Shown here: piece by piece, positions 1-6,437 of the stretch | How the letters are laid out: every line of letters begins with the position of its first letter | How positions within the stretch are numbered: position 1 is the stretch's first letter | Source: Acidobacteriota bacterium | Lineage (GTDB): Bacteria > Acidobacteriota > Terriglobia > Terriglobales > Acidobacteriaceae | NCBI GenBank assembly: GCA_021805955.1 | Contig: JAJZDO010000841.1 | Coordinates: 1-10,616 of the forward strand | Direction: 5' to 3' | Length of the DNA stretch: 10,616 bases | Program-made: the position numbers and the translations under genes | Notes under the pieces: model-generated | What the model saw: the letters and a program-made list of their open reading frames with translations, nothing else | Databases searched by the model: none | What the model was told of the DNA's origin: nothing

Positions 1-1
1 G

Positions 2-565
2 ATTGTGACCGCAGAAAGAATTGTGGCTCAAATATCTGTCGAGCATCCGAGAGATGGTGGGCCTGCTGAAGTTTCTTTTGCCGGCTCACACTTCGAAGGC
101 CTTCGGGTGGGCGGGCAGGATGTTTGCCCTGTGCTGAATTCGACCTTGTTGGGAGCAGGCACCGGAGCGGATAATATTCAGATGCGGAATATGTGGCCCG
201 CCCTTCTGCAAACAGGCCAGGAGCAAGCCCGGGCAATCGTCCGAAGCGTAGCTGAGAGCACCAGCGGAAACGCGTATGAATGGGCTCTTCAACGATACGG
301 GTGGATGGAACCGAAGCGTGAGTTGAAAAAAGACGGATGTGTTCTATGTTCGCTGGTCGATGGCGTCGAAGGAACAGTTCCGGGCAAGACAATCGGTCAC
401 TTCGTCGAAATTCAGGATTTTGGGAGGATATTCCTGGGCGAGGTTATTGTCTTTCCAAGTTCGATTCAACTCGCAATAGCTCGGGTCGAGCTAGGCTGCA
501 ACGTGCACGCGCAAATAAGTGCATCGGTGGTAAGTATCAACGGCAGTACCATGCCTCCTTCGTAG
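2..565 (+). CDS. Conserved hypothetical protein, probably 5'-partial
   Basis: The reading frame is open from the left edge, with a possible GTG start at base 5, so the gene may begin outside the window; no ribosome binding site can be checked. Counting from the GTG, about 186 residues are visible. The first ~50 residues are beta-rich (AGSHFEGLRVGG, then PVLN). A helical middle follows (residues ~60-105). A Cys pair (GCVLC, 111-115) precedes a well-formed beta C-terminus: GHFVEIQDFGRIFLGEV (131-147), ARVELGC (159-165) and the terminal NGSTMPP. From memory, the 'G-H-h-V/I-x-h-x-x-F-G-x-h-a-L-x-E' block plus 'ELG' plus a terminal 'NGSTxP' recurs in uncharacterised Acidobacteria and Myxococcota proteins, so the C-terminus is probably intact and truly ends at 565. 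No signal peptide, membrane helix or catalytic motif is seen. The gene overlaps the start region of the TPR-CHAT gene. Function unknown. Confidence 0.6.
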   Translation: MVTAERIVAQISVEHPRDGGPAEVSFAGSHFEGLRVGGQDVCPVLNSTLLGAGTGADNIQMRNMWPALLQTGQEQARAIVRSVAESTSGNAYEWALQRYGWMEPKRELKKDGCVLCSLVDGVEGTVPGKTIGHFVEIQDFGRIFLGEVIVFPSSIQLAIARVELGCNVHAQISASVVSINGSTMPPS

Positions 566-3039
566 CTGGCGCACTGCTGTCCGCTGTAGTCCTTTTCGGA
601 TGCCACCCTTCAAGGCACCAGGCTCCAGATGCTGTTTACCGGAATATTTATCGGGAATTCCTGAGCGGCGATCTGGGCATGGCGCAGCAGGATGCAGAGA
701 AAGCGCGTAAAGACTTCTCAGGACACGGCTCACAATGGGATATAAACTTTCGCCTGCTCGAAGCAGAGATCCTTACGTACCAGGGGAACAGTCCGGATGT
801 GATCGTATTGCTCAGCGGCGATCGTTCTCTCGATCCCGCAGTCGGCGATGCGGAAATCCGACGGCAATTACTCCTTAGTTTGGCCCACACCCGCCTCAAT
901 CGACCGCAACAGGCAGATCGGGAATTCCACGCGGCGCAAGAGCTTTCCAGTGTAAGCCGTTCTTCATTGCAGGGAGAGGTGTTGCAGACGGAGGGACTGA
1001 TTGAAGTCCATCGCGACATGCTTGCGAATGCAAGAGATTCGTTTGAAAGCAGTCTGGAGTTTGCCCAGCAGCATGGAGATAAATTCCTGGAAACAAGTGA
1101 CCTTCTGAATCTAGGTACGGTCGCGCTGCGCACTGAAAAATATGGCGATGCTTTGGACAGGTTCAACGCTGCATCTCTGGTTGCTCAATCGATTCATGCG
1201 CGGTTGGCTTTGGAATTGGCTCTCGGCAATGCCGGCTGGGCCTACTACAAACTAGGCGACTTTGAGAAATCACTGTTCGACTTCCAGGGTGCGGAACAAG
1301 CGGCCACGGATTTAGGCTCTGCTCACGATCAGCTGGTGTGGTGGACCAATACCGGCCTTGCTTTTTATCGGCTTGGAAACCTGGAAGCGGCTGAGACGAA
1401 TTATCGGAAAGCGTTGAAGGCTGCGCAGGCAGCCGATGACAAAGAATGGATCGCCGATACGCACACGGAGCTTGGATTTCTATACTTTCAACGGCATCAA
1501 TTCGACTCGGCGGAGAAGCAGAGCATCGACGCGCTCCTGGCCGCACGTTCCTGGGGTAGCCAATCCGCCGCGGTCGACGCCTTGTTTCTACAGGGCATCC
1601 TTGCGGCTCGACGCAACAATGGTCTTGAAGCGAGACATCTTTTGTTGCAAGTCTATCGAGATCCAGTTACGATGCCGTCTCTTCGCGAGGAAGTGGAAAA
1701 TGCGATTGCGAAGTTATATGCCCAGAACCAGGATCCGGAATTAGCCGAGGTCTGGTACAAGAAGTCCATCGCTACGTTCGAAGCGCAACGCTCCTCACTC
1801 AAAGATGATGAGATGAAGCTTCCATTTTTTGCGAATGCCGATACTCTGTACAAGGATTACGCCGAATTTCTCATAGCGTCGAATAGACCGGTTGAAGCCT
1901 TGCAGCTGCTTGACCTGGGTCGCGCACGAACGCTGCAGGAAGGCCTCGGACTAACAGGCAATGCGGCTCATCCGTCGCAGGAGCGGACAACGAACGCACA
2001 GGTAGTCGCTCGTAAACTCGACGCAACGATCCTGTTCTATGCGCTTGGGCCCACAAGGTCTTACTTATGGGCGATCAATCGCAACCGCACTCGCCTCTTT
2101 TTTCTTCCTGGACGATCGGAAATCGAATCTCACATGGAGAAGTATCAACAGGCCATCCTGCGATCGACTGACCCGCTACGCCAAGAAAACGCGGACGCAA
2201 GATATCTCTATGACTCTATCGTTGCTCCAGCCGCGTCGATCATCCGCAAGGGTTCAAGGGTAGTTCTGATCCCGGATGGAAGCCTGGACGCGTTGAATTT
2301 TGAGACCCTTCTCGTTCCGGGCCGAATCGGATTCCACTACTGGATTGAAGACGTCACCGTCCTGAATACCAATGCGATAGGATTGATCTCCGGTTTGGAC
2401 TCGCGCGGTCCTGGAAAGAATGCAAACAATCTGTTGTTGATTGGTGATCCAATCCCGGCTGGACCCGCTTACCCACGACTTTTTAACGCATCCGCAGAGA
2501 TACAAAGCGTTGAAAAACACTTTCAGATGGATAACGAAGTCGTCCTGACGAGGGCCAATGCGGTACCCGCGGCATATACAGCGATTCGACCCGATCGCTT
2601 TTCCTACATTCATTTTGTTGCGCATGGAACCGCCAGTCGTTTGAGCCCCCTGGATTCCGCTGTCGTACTTTCCGCATCGGCAGGGGATCCTGACACCTTC
2701 AGGTTGTACGCGCGAGATATCGTGCACCAACCTCTCCACGCTCGACTAGTAACAATCTCGGCCTGTTATGGATCGGGCCTGCGCGCCTATGCCGGCGAGG
2801 GACTCGTGGGACTGTCCTGGGCATTTCTTCGCGCGGGAGCGCATAACGTGATCGGAGCATTATGGGAGGCAAGCGATGCCTCAACACCAATGCTGATGGA
2901 CAGGCTCTATAGTGGAATCCAGGCCGGTAGCGACCCCGATAAAGCTCTCCGAGATGCAAAGCTGTCGCTGATCCATTCCCAGACTGTCTACCGTAAGCCG
3001 CTTTACTGGGCAGCCTTTCAGCTGTATGCCGGTGGGTAA
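337..3039 (+). CDS. TPR-CHAT caspase-like protein, putative lipoprotein
   Basis: Large TPR plus CHAT (caspase HetF associated with TPRs) protein. Residues are numbered from ATG 337. A hydrophobic stretch (residues ~75-88) ends in a lipobox-like LFGC with Cys89, suggesting export and lipid anchoring. Residues ~256-500 form about five or six TPR helical pairs (e.g. NLGTVALRTEKYGDAL, GWAYYKLGDFEKSL, GLAFYRLGNLEAAE, GFLYFQRHQFDSAE). The CHAT domain spans ~563-900 with an intact His-Cys dyad: His763 in HFVAHG and Cys810 in ISACYGSG. The family-typical GLVGLSWAFLRAGA and GALWEASD follow, and PLYWAAFQLYAG ends the protein. The family is known for caspase-like cysteine proteases; the substrate here is unknown. 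The start is doubtful. Residues 1-70 are Arg/Ser-rich and lie over the coding frame of the upstream gene. No ATG, GTG or TTG occurs in frame between ATG 346 and the lipobox; CTG 496 would give a short, positively charged signal peptide. ATG 679 would lose the signal. Confidence 0.88.
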   Translation: MCSMFAGRWRRRNSSGQDNRSLRRNSGFWEDIPGRGYCLSKFDSTRNSSGRARLQRARANKCIGGKYQRQYHASFVAGALLSAVVLFGCHPSRHQAPDAVYRNIYREFLSGDLGMAQQDAEKARKDFSGHGSQWDINFRLLEAEILTYQGNSPDVIVLLSGDRSLDPAVGDAEIRRQLLLSLAHTRLNRPQQADREFHAAQELSSVSRSSLQGEVLQTEGLIEVHRDMLANARDSFESSLEFAQQHGDKFLETSDLLNLGTVALRTEKYGDALDRFNAASLVAQSIHARLALELALGNAGWAYYKLGDFEKSLFDFQGAEQAATDLGSAHDQLVWWTNTGLAFYRLGNLEAAETNYRKALKAAQAADDKEWIADTHTELGFLYFQRHQFDSAEKQSIDALLAARSWGSQSAAVDALFLQGILAARRNNGLEARHLLLQVYRDPVTMPSLREEVENAIAKLYAQNQDPELAEVWYKKSIATFEAQRSSLKDDEMKLPFFANADTLYKDYAEFLIASNRPVEALQLLDLGRARTLQEGLGLTGNAAHPSQERTTNAQVVARKLDATILFYALGPTRSYLWAINRNRTRLFFLPGRSEIESHMEKYQQAILRSTDPLRQENADARYLYDSIVAPAASIIRKGSRVVLIPDGSLDALNFETLLVPGRIGFHYWIEDVTVLNTNAIGLISGLDSRGPGKNANNLLLIGDPIPAGPAYPRLFNASAEIQSVEKHFQMDNEVVLTRANAVPAAYTAIRPDRFSYIHFVAHGTASRLSPLDSAVVLSASAGDPDTFRLYARDIVHQPLHARLVTISACYGSGLRAYAGEGLVGLSWAFLRAGAHNVIGALWEASDASTPMLMDRLYSGIQAGSDPDKALRDAKLSLIHSQTVYRKPLYWAAFQLYAGG

Positions 3040-3411
3040 GCATGTCCATCGATGAACCTTGCCCCGCATATGGGCCATACACTTGCTGAAAGAGTAAAGC
3101 GGCAAGAAGCGCTTTCTCGATCGCGTACTCGCCGGTCTTGCAGGTATAGCCGGACCCGCACGCGCTCACACTGCATACCCGCGACTTCCTCGAAGCGACC
3201 CTACAATCATCCCGCAATCCATTCCGGTATGTTCCCCAGGCGCGATCGGAAGAATTATCCCTTGTGAGTGAAACGCGCGGCGATGTTTTTGCACCATTGT
3301 TATGGACGGGGTTCTGCTGACGATTCGTACGGTCCGGGTTCACGCCAGATCGCAACGTTGATGTGGCTACCGCACGTTCCTCTGTCAACGCTTCGGCGAC
3401 GCCCTCGCGGG

Positions 3412-3434
3412 CGGCCCCGCATGACTCGGGGCCG
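3412..3434 (+). promoter_or_regulatory. GC-rich hairpin in the leader region
   Basis: CGGCCCCG (3412-3419) pairs perfectly with CGGGGCCG (3427-3434) around a 7-base loop CATGACT, giving an 8-bp all-GC stem. No T-tract follows, so it is not a standard intrinsic terminator. It lies ~80 bases before the start of the duplicated-domain gene. It could be a leader structure or a weak termination/pause site. Being purely GC in a GC-rich region, chance occurrence is possible. Confidence 0.35.
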
Positions 3435-3483
3435 GTAGGGGTCGCTGGCTCTTTACCGTATGACTCTTTCATTCACTACACCT

Positions 3484-3501
3484 CGCCGGTTTTTACCGGC
3501 G
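3484..3501 (+). promoter_or_regulatory. Perfect hairpin just upstream of the ribosome binding site
   Basis: CGCCGGT (3484-3490) and ACCGGCG (3495-3501) form a perfect 7-bp stem with a TTTT loop. It ends only three bases before the AAGGAG at 3505-3510. The position suggests a 5'-leader element that stabilises the mRNA or keeps the ribosome site exposed; it does not itself cover the Shine-Dalgarno sequence. It lacks a T-run after the stem, so termination is unlikely. Confidence 0.4.
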
Positions 3502-3504
3502 CAC

Positions 3505-3510
3505 AAGGAG
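3505..3510 (+). promoter_or_regulatory. Shine-Dalgarno AAGGAG that fixes the start at 3517
   Basis: AAGGAG lies six bases before ATG 3517, an ideal spacing. The upstream in-frame ATG at 3460 has no comparable site, and its 19 extra codons overlap the leader hairpin at 3484-3501. The downstream start is therefore preferred. Confidence 0.75.
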
Positions 3511-3516
3511 AAGGAA

Positions 3517-5649
3517 ATGGCGAAATCCACGAACAATGAGACGGCGGCACTCGAGGCGGTGAAGACGCACAGGCTTAACTTCTTTGAACTGCTTGCGGGC
3601 AATCCAAACTACTTCGGTAACCTGAAGGACAGCGAATTCCAACCTGTTGTCTCGATCGCGAACGACGAGTTTTACGAACAGGTGACGTGCCTTGGCTTCA
3701 ACCCGCTCACCAACCTGCTGGAAGCGGTGGTGCAGGTCAATCAGTCCTATGGATACAACGGCTCGCTTTGTCAGAACGGATCGTTCGAGTATGTGCGATT
3801 TTTTGTGGATTATGGTTCGGGATGGGAAGATGCTGGTCTGGCGGCCGTCAATGTGCATGATATTCCGGAACAGAACGACTGCCACAAGGATCCAGAAAAG
3901 CCGCTCAGCTACGCGGCCTCGGTGCAACTGACGCCGCAGGCGAATTGGTGCTTCTTTCCAGTACTGCCAAAGGCACGCGCGATTCTGTCCTGGAACGCGA
4001 TCCCGACGGCGGGTGATCCAACCTATACGCCGGTATGGGGCAATACTCTGGATGCGCAGATTCAGATACGTCCCCGGCCAATTTTCCTGAAGGAAATTGC
4101 AGCAAACGTCAACGAGGCGGTGAAGCAGGTTCTGCCGCCAGAAGAGATTGAGCAGGCGCTGCAGATTCCGATTCCGCTGCCCGACCCCAGTCCGCTGTCA
4201 CTCACGCAACTCGCGAAGTTGTATCAACCGCAGACAGCAAAGAAAACCAGCGCGGCGGAAAGCGCGGTGCCGTCCCACCGCTTTGGTTTTGCGCAATTAC
4301 AGCAGGCGCTGAATGCGAAGGCGGCCGATCCCACGGCGATTGAACTGAACATTGCGGAATGGAAAAACCAGGGACTCAACTGGCAGTCGGCGCTCGCTTC
4401 GTTGGGCGAAGTTAACGCCGACGTAAGCTACGAACAGTTGGAATGCCTGGGACTCGAAGGCGGCTACGGTCTGGAGCGACTGGTCGCGACTTTCCTGATC
4501 AAACGGCCCTCCGGTTACGGCGGAGGACTGTGCACCGCCGGCAGCACAGAATATGTGGCGTTCTGGGCGGACTGGGACAACACCTGCGAATACAGCTACC
4601 TGGGAACGGTGGGAGTGCAAGTGCATGACATCGCCAGTATTCCGGCAGGTGGGCTCGTATATTCCGCTGTGCTGCCGGTGAACTTGAGCAACCACCGCAA
4701 TCCGTGCAACACGCCCAAGATCGGCCGTGTCCGGGCGGTACTATCGTGGGCAACTCCACCCTCGACGACCGATCCGAACGCGTTGACATACTGGGGCAAT
4801 CTGCTGGATGCTCACGTGCAGATCCAGCCAGGCTCGCAGCCGAACTACCTGACGCCCACCATCAGCATTCTCGGTGGAATCCCAACCAGCATGATCGACA
4901 GCACCACGGGCCTGACGACCTGGAACGCAGTCTTTGCCCTGACGAACACGGCGGCCGACTCTCTTGGACGCGCGTGCCCGTTCGGCGGCAGAGTGTCAGT
5001 GCAGGGAGAACTGTTTGTGGGTTACAAGTACAAGCTGACTGTGCAGGACACGGGCGGCGGCGCACCGATCACGCTCATGACTCCGTTGTTGCTGACCCGT
5101 TGGGACGGGACCACCTACACAAGCTCGCCCGATCCGAGTGGGTACTTTACTTATGTGGATCCCACCCTAAACATCGACTCATTGCTGGGCGAGTGGGATA
5201 CCAGCGGCGACGACCTGTGGCAGATCACGCTGCAAATCGCCGATATGTCGGATAATCCTATCTCTGGGTCGCTGCCGGATACGCACTTGATCCAGCTCGA
5301 CAACACGGCGCCGCAGGCAGTTGTGCATCTGGACAACAACCTGGATTGCAGTCGGTTTGCTGTGGGCACCGTGTTGAATGGACACTATGTCGCCTATGAC
5401 ATCCACTTTGGATCATTCAGCATGGGCTCGGAACCGTATGCCGGACCGGTCTCGCCTTCCAGCGGAGCTGTGCCGACTGCGTCGCTGCCTTCTGCGGGCA
5501 ACGCATGGACGCTCGACACATCGTCGCTGCCACCGTGCGGCTATGTAGTTCAATTGAACGTGTGGGACCGCAGCATTGTGGACAGCTCACCTAACTCGCA
5601 CAACTACCTGCCCGCCTCGGTCGGCTTCTGCCTGCTGAGCTCGCTGTAG
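3517..5649 (+). CDS. Uncharacterised 710-residue protein with internally duplicated domain
   Basis: No family with a known function is recognised. The start at ATG 3517 (MAKSTNNETAALEAV) is set by the AAGGAG at 3505. The protein has no signal peptide and no membrane helix. A short helical N-terminus (1-50) is followed by repeat A (~53-187) and repeat B (~305-438), which clearly match each other. Shared landmarks are YEQVTCLGF/YEQLECLGL, GYNGSLCQNGSFEYV/GYGGGLCTAGSTEYV, VNVHDI/VQVHDI, RAILSW/RAVLSW and VWGNTLDAQIQI/YWGNLLDAHVQI. Three Cys align (58/310, 85/339, 145/397). Repeat A is followed by a Pro/Gln-rich linker (~205-250), and each repeat is preceded by a helical segment. The C-terminus (~445-710) is beta-rich, probably Ig-like modules (LIQLDNTAPQAVVHLD, 591-606), with Cys611, 674 and 705. 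The beta-rich, Trp/Gly-rich make-up suggests a structural, surface or binding protein rather than a classical enzyme. A perfect hairpin and a DUF1360-like gene follow downstream. Confidence 0.85.
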   Translation: MAKSTNNETAALEAVKTHRLNFFELLAGNPNYFGNLKDSEFQPVVSIANDEFYEQVTCLGFNPLTNLLEAVVQVNQSYGYNGSLCQNGSFEYVRFFVDYGSGWEDAGLAAVNVHDIPEQNDCHKDPEKPLSYAASVQLTPQANWCFFPVLPKARAILSWNAIPTAGDPTYTPVWGNTLDAQIQIRPRPIFLKEIAANVNEAVKQVLPPEEIEQALQIPIPLPDPSPLSLTQLAKLYQPQTAKKTSAAESAVPSHRFGFAQLQQALNAKAADPTAIELNIAEWKNQGLNWQSALASLGEVNADVSYEQLECLGLEGGYGLERLVATFLIKRPSGYGGGLCTAGSTEYVAFWADWDNTCEYSYLGTVGVQVHDIASIPAGGLVYSAVLPVNLSNHRNPCNTPKIGRVRAVLSWATPPSTTDPNALTYWGNLLDAHVQIQPGSQPNYLTPTISILGGIPTSMIDSTTGLTTWNAVFALTNTAADSLGRACPFGGRVSVQGELFVGYKYKLTVQDTGGGAPITLMTPLLLTRWDGTTYTSSPDPSGYFTYVDPTLNIDSLLGEWDTSGDDLWQITLQIADMSDNPISGSLPDTHLIQLDNTAPQAVVHLDNNLDCSRFAVGTVLNGHYVAYDIHFGSFSMGSEPYAGPVSPSSGAVPTASLPSAGNAWTLDTSSLPPCGYVVQLNVWDRSIVDSSPNSHNYLPASVGFCLLSSL

Positions 5650-5670
5650 ATGTTCCATTGCCAACTAACA

Positions 5671-5698
5671 TTCCAGCCCGGCACGCGCCGGGCTGGAA
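5671..5698 (+). terminator. Perfect 12-bp inverted repeat (terminator or intercistronic stem)
   Basis: TTCCAGCCCGGC (5671-5682) pairs without mismatch with GCCGGGCTGGAA (5687-5698) around the loop ACGC. It begins 21 bases after the stop at 5649 and ends 15 bases before ATG 5714. There is no T-run after the stem, so it is an atypical terminator. It could instead protect the upstream mRNA end and set different expression levels for the large protein and the two small downstream genes. Confidence 0.6.
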
Positions 5699-5713
5699 AC
5701 CCACGAGGCTCCC

Positions 5714-6073
5714 ATGACGGCTCTACGAATTGCAATTGCTGCCCTTGCGGTGTGGCGGCTAACACACTTGCTTCAGGCTGAGGATGGTCCGTTAGAAATG
5801 TTTGCTCGCTGCCGAACCTGGCTGCGGCGAATGTCACTTTCCGGCGTCACGGACTGCTTTTATTGCCTCAGCCTGTGGGTGGCCGCTCCATTCGCAATGG
5901 TACTGGCATCGCATTGGGAAGAAAGACTAACGCTCTGGCTGGCGCTTTCCGGGGCCGCAATTCTTACCAACCGTCTTGCCGAGGAAGAACCGGAAGGCGC
6001 TTGGTTCTACGAAGAACCAACTCAAGAGGAGATGTCGACATGTCGTGTTGCGGAAATGGAAGAAGACTACTAA
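5714..6073 (+). CDS. DUF1360-like small membrane protein
   Basis: This 119-residue protein resembles the DUF1360 family (function unknown; members occur in bacteria and phages). Visible family features are an N-terminal membrane helix with ALAVWRLTHLL (residues 10-20), then AEDGPLEMFARCRTWL (22-37), then the CxxC-containing DCFYCLSLWVAAPF (47-60). The CxxC cysteines are 48 and 51 and lie at the start of a second helix. A third hydrophobic segment (72-88) precedes an acidic, charged tail (89-119), which is longer than I would expect for the domain alone. A GAGG sits at 5705-5708 before ATG 5714. The last 34 bases overlap the next gene, indicating translational coupling. The hairpin at 5671-5698 separates it from the large gene upstream. 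It may be a membrane component of the same cassette; no enzymatic role is evident. Confidence 0.72.
   Translation: MTALRIAIAALAVWRLTHLLQAEDGPLEMFARCRTWLRRMSLSGVTDCFYCLSLWVAAPFAMVLASHWEERLTLWLALSGAAILTNRLAEEEPEGAWFYEEPTQEEMSTCRVAEMEEDY
6024..6031 (+). promoter_or_regulatory. Shine-Dalgarno AAGAGGAG for the CC-motif gene
   Basis: This purine-rich site lies inside the end of the DUF1360-like gene, eight bases before ATG 6040. It decides the start of the small overlapping gene and supports its being real. Confidence 0.7.
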
Positions 6074-6285
6074 CTCAGGACCCTCAGGCCCACGCTGGCG
6101 CCGTTCGTGTGGATCCATCCGTCTACAACTCCGCCTTGTTTCAGTACACAGGCCGTACGCGGCTTACCGCTGTGGGAGCAGGAACTGGAATGGTGTACCG
6201 GTTCGATGGCCGCGGATCGCTGGCCCTGGTGGATGGGCGGGACGTCGCATCGCTGGCGGCGGTTCCGCTGCTGGTGAAAGTGTAG
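6040..6285 (+). CDS. Small conserved protein with N-terminal MSCCG motif
   Basis: An 81-residue protein that starts inside the DUF1360-like gene (34-base overlap, other frame) behind a strong AAGAGGAG. It begins MSCCGNGRR, with vicinal cysteines 3 and 4. A flexible linker (10-30) leads into a compact beta region: FQYTGRTRLTAVGAGTGMVYRF (34-55 by position), then LVDGRDVASLAAVPLLVKV (63-81). From memory, short proteins with 'MSCCG/MCCG...h-x-Y-x-G-x-T-x-L-T-V-x-G-x-x-T-G-x-x-Y-R-F...VDxRDxxxLxxVPxL' are found in bacterial and phage-like gene clusters; their function is not known to me. The CC pair could bind metal or be lipid- or thiol-modified, but nothing else shows this. It is the last gene of the plus-strand cassette and converges with the minus-strand hydrolase. 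Confidence 0.75.
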   Translation: MSCCGNGRRLLTQDPQAHAGAVRVDPSVYNSALFQYTGRTRLTAVGAGTGMVYRFDGRGSLALVDGRDVASLAAVPLLVKV

Positions 6286-6437
6286 TCTTCGGACAATACT
6301 CTCTGACTCCAAAATGTAACTCTCCAGGTGGTCGGCAAAGCTGCGCTTGCGGCAACGCGTATGTCGATGCGAGTTGGTCCGCGCGCGAATCCCAAACTCG
6401 CGCCTGAAGCACCGGAGATTTCAACTCGACCCGCTGC

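Larger units (their letters stand above)
3040..3516. other. Long intergenic region without a convincing gene
   Basis: About 480 bases separate the TPR-CHAT stop from the next supported start. Open frames exist on both strands (for example 3052-3267 plus, and a minus frame running into the CHAT gene), but their translations are Arg/Ser-rich and low in hydrophobic pattern, and they lack good ribosome binding sites. I see no clear sigma-70 promoter. The structured part is the last ~110 bases, with two perfect hairpins (3412-3434 and 3484-3501) leading into a strong Shine-Dalgarno sequence. This looks like a long structured 5' leader for the following gene, possibly after an old degraded gene, though no recognisable remnant remains. 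Confidence 0.5.

Noticed and set aside
326..332. A-run AAAAAAG just after the frame of the CHAT gene becomes open, suggesting a programmed -1 shift from the upstream gene into CHAT.
   Set aside because: The zero-frame codons here (TTG AAA AAA GAC) do not match the usual X XXY YYZ slippery layout, and a shift would discard the apparently conserved C-terminus of the upstream protein.
3052..3267. 71-codon plus-strand frame after the CHAT gene.
   Set aside because: Arg/Ser-rich composition, no ribosome site, no recognisable motif; looks like non-coding sequence read by chance.
2699..3472. Long minus-strand open frame across the CHAT end and the intergenic region, with a stretch resembling a real protein (GYTCKTGEYAIEKALLAALL).
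   Set aside because: Most of it lies antisense to the strongly supported CHAT domain, the rest is Arg/Ser-rich, and no family or ribosome site is recognised.
6369..6403. Imperfect hairpin in the convergent region (GCGAGTTGG with CCAAACTCGC, and GCGCGA with TCGCGC).
   Set aside because: The stems are short or bulged, overlap each other and lack a T-run on either strand; too weak to call a bidirectional terminator.
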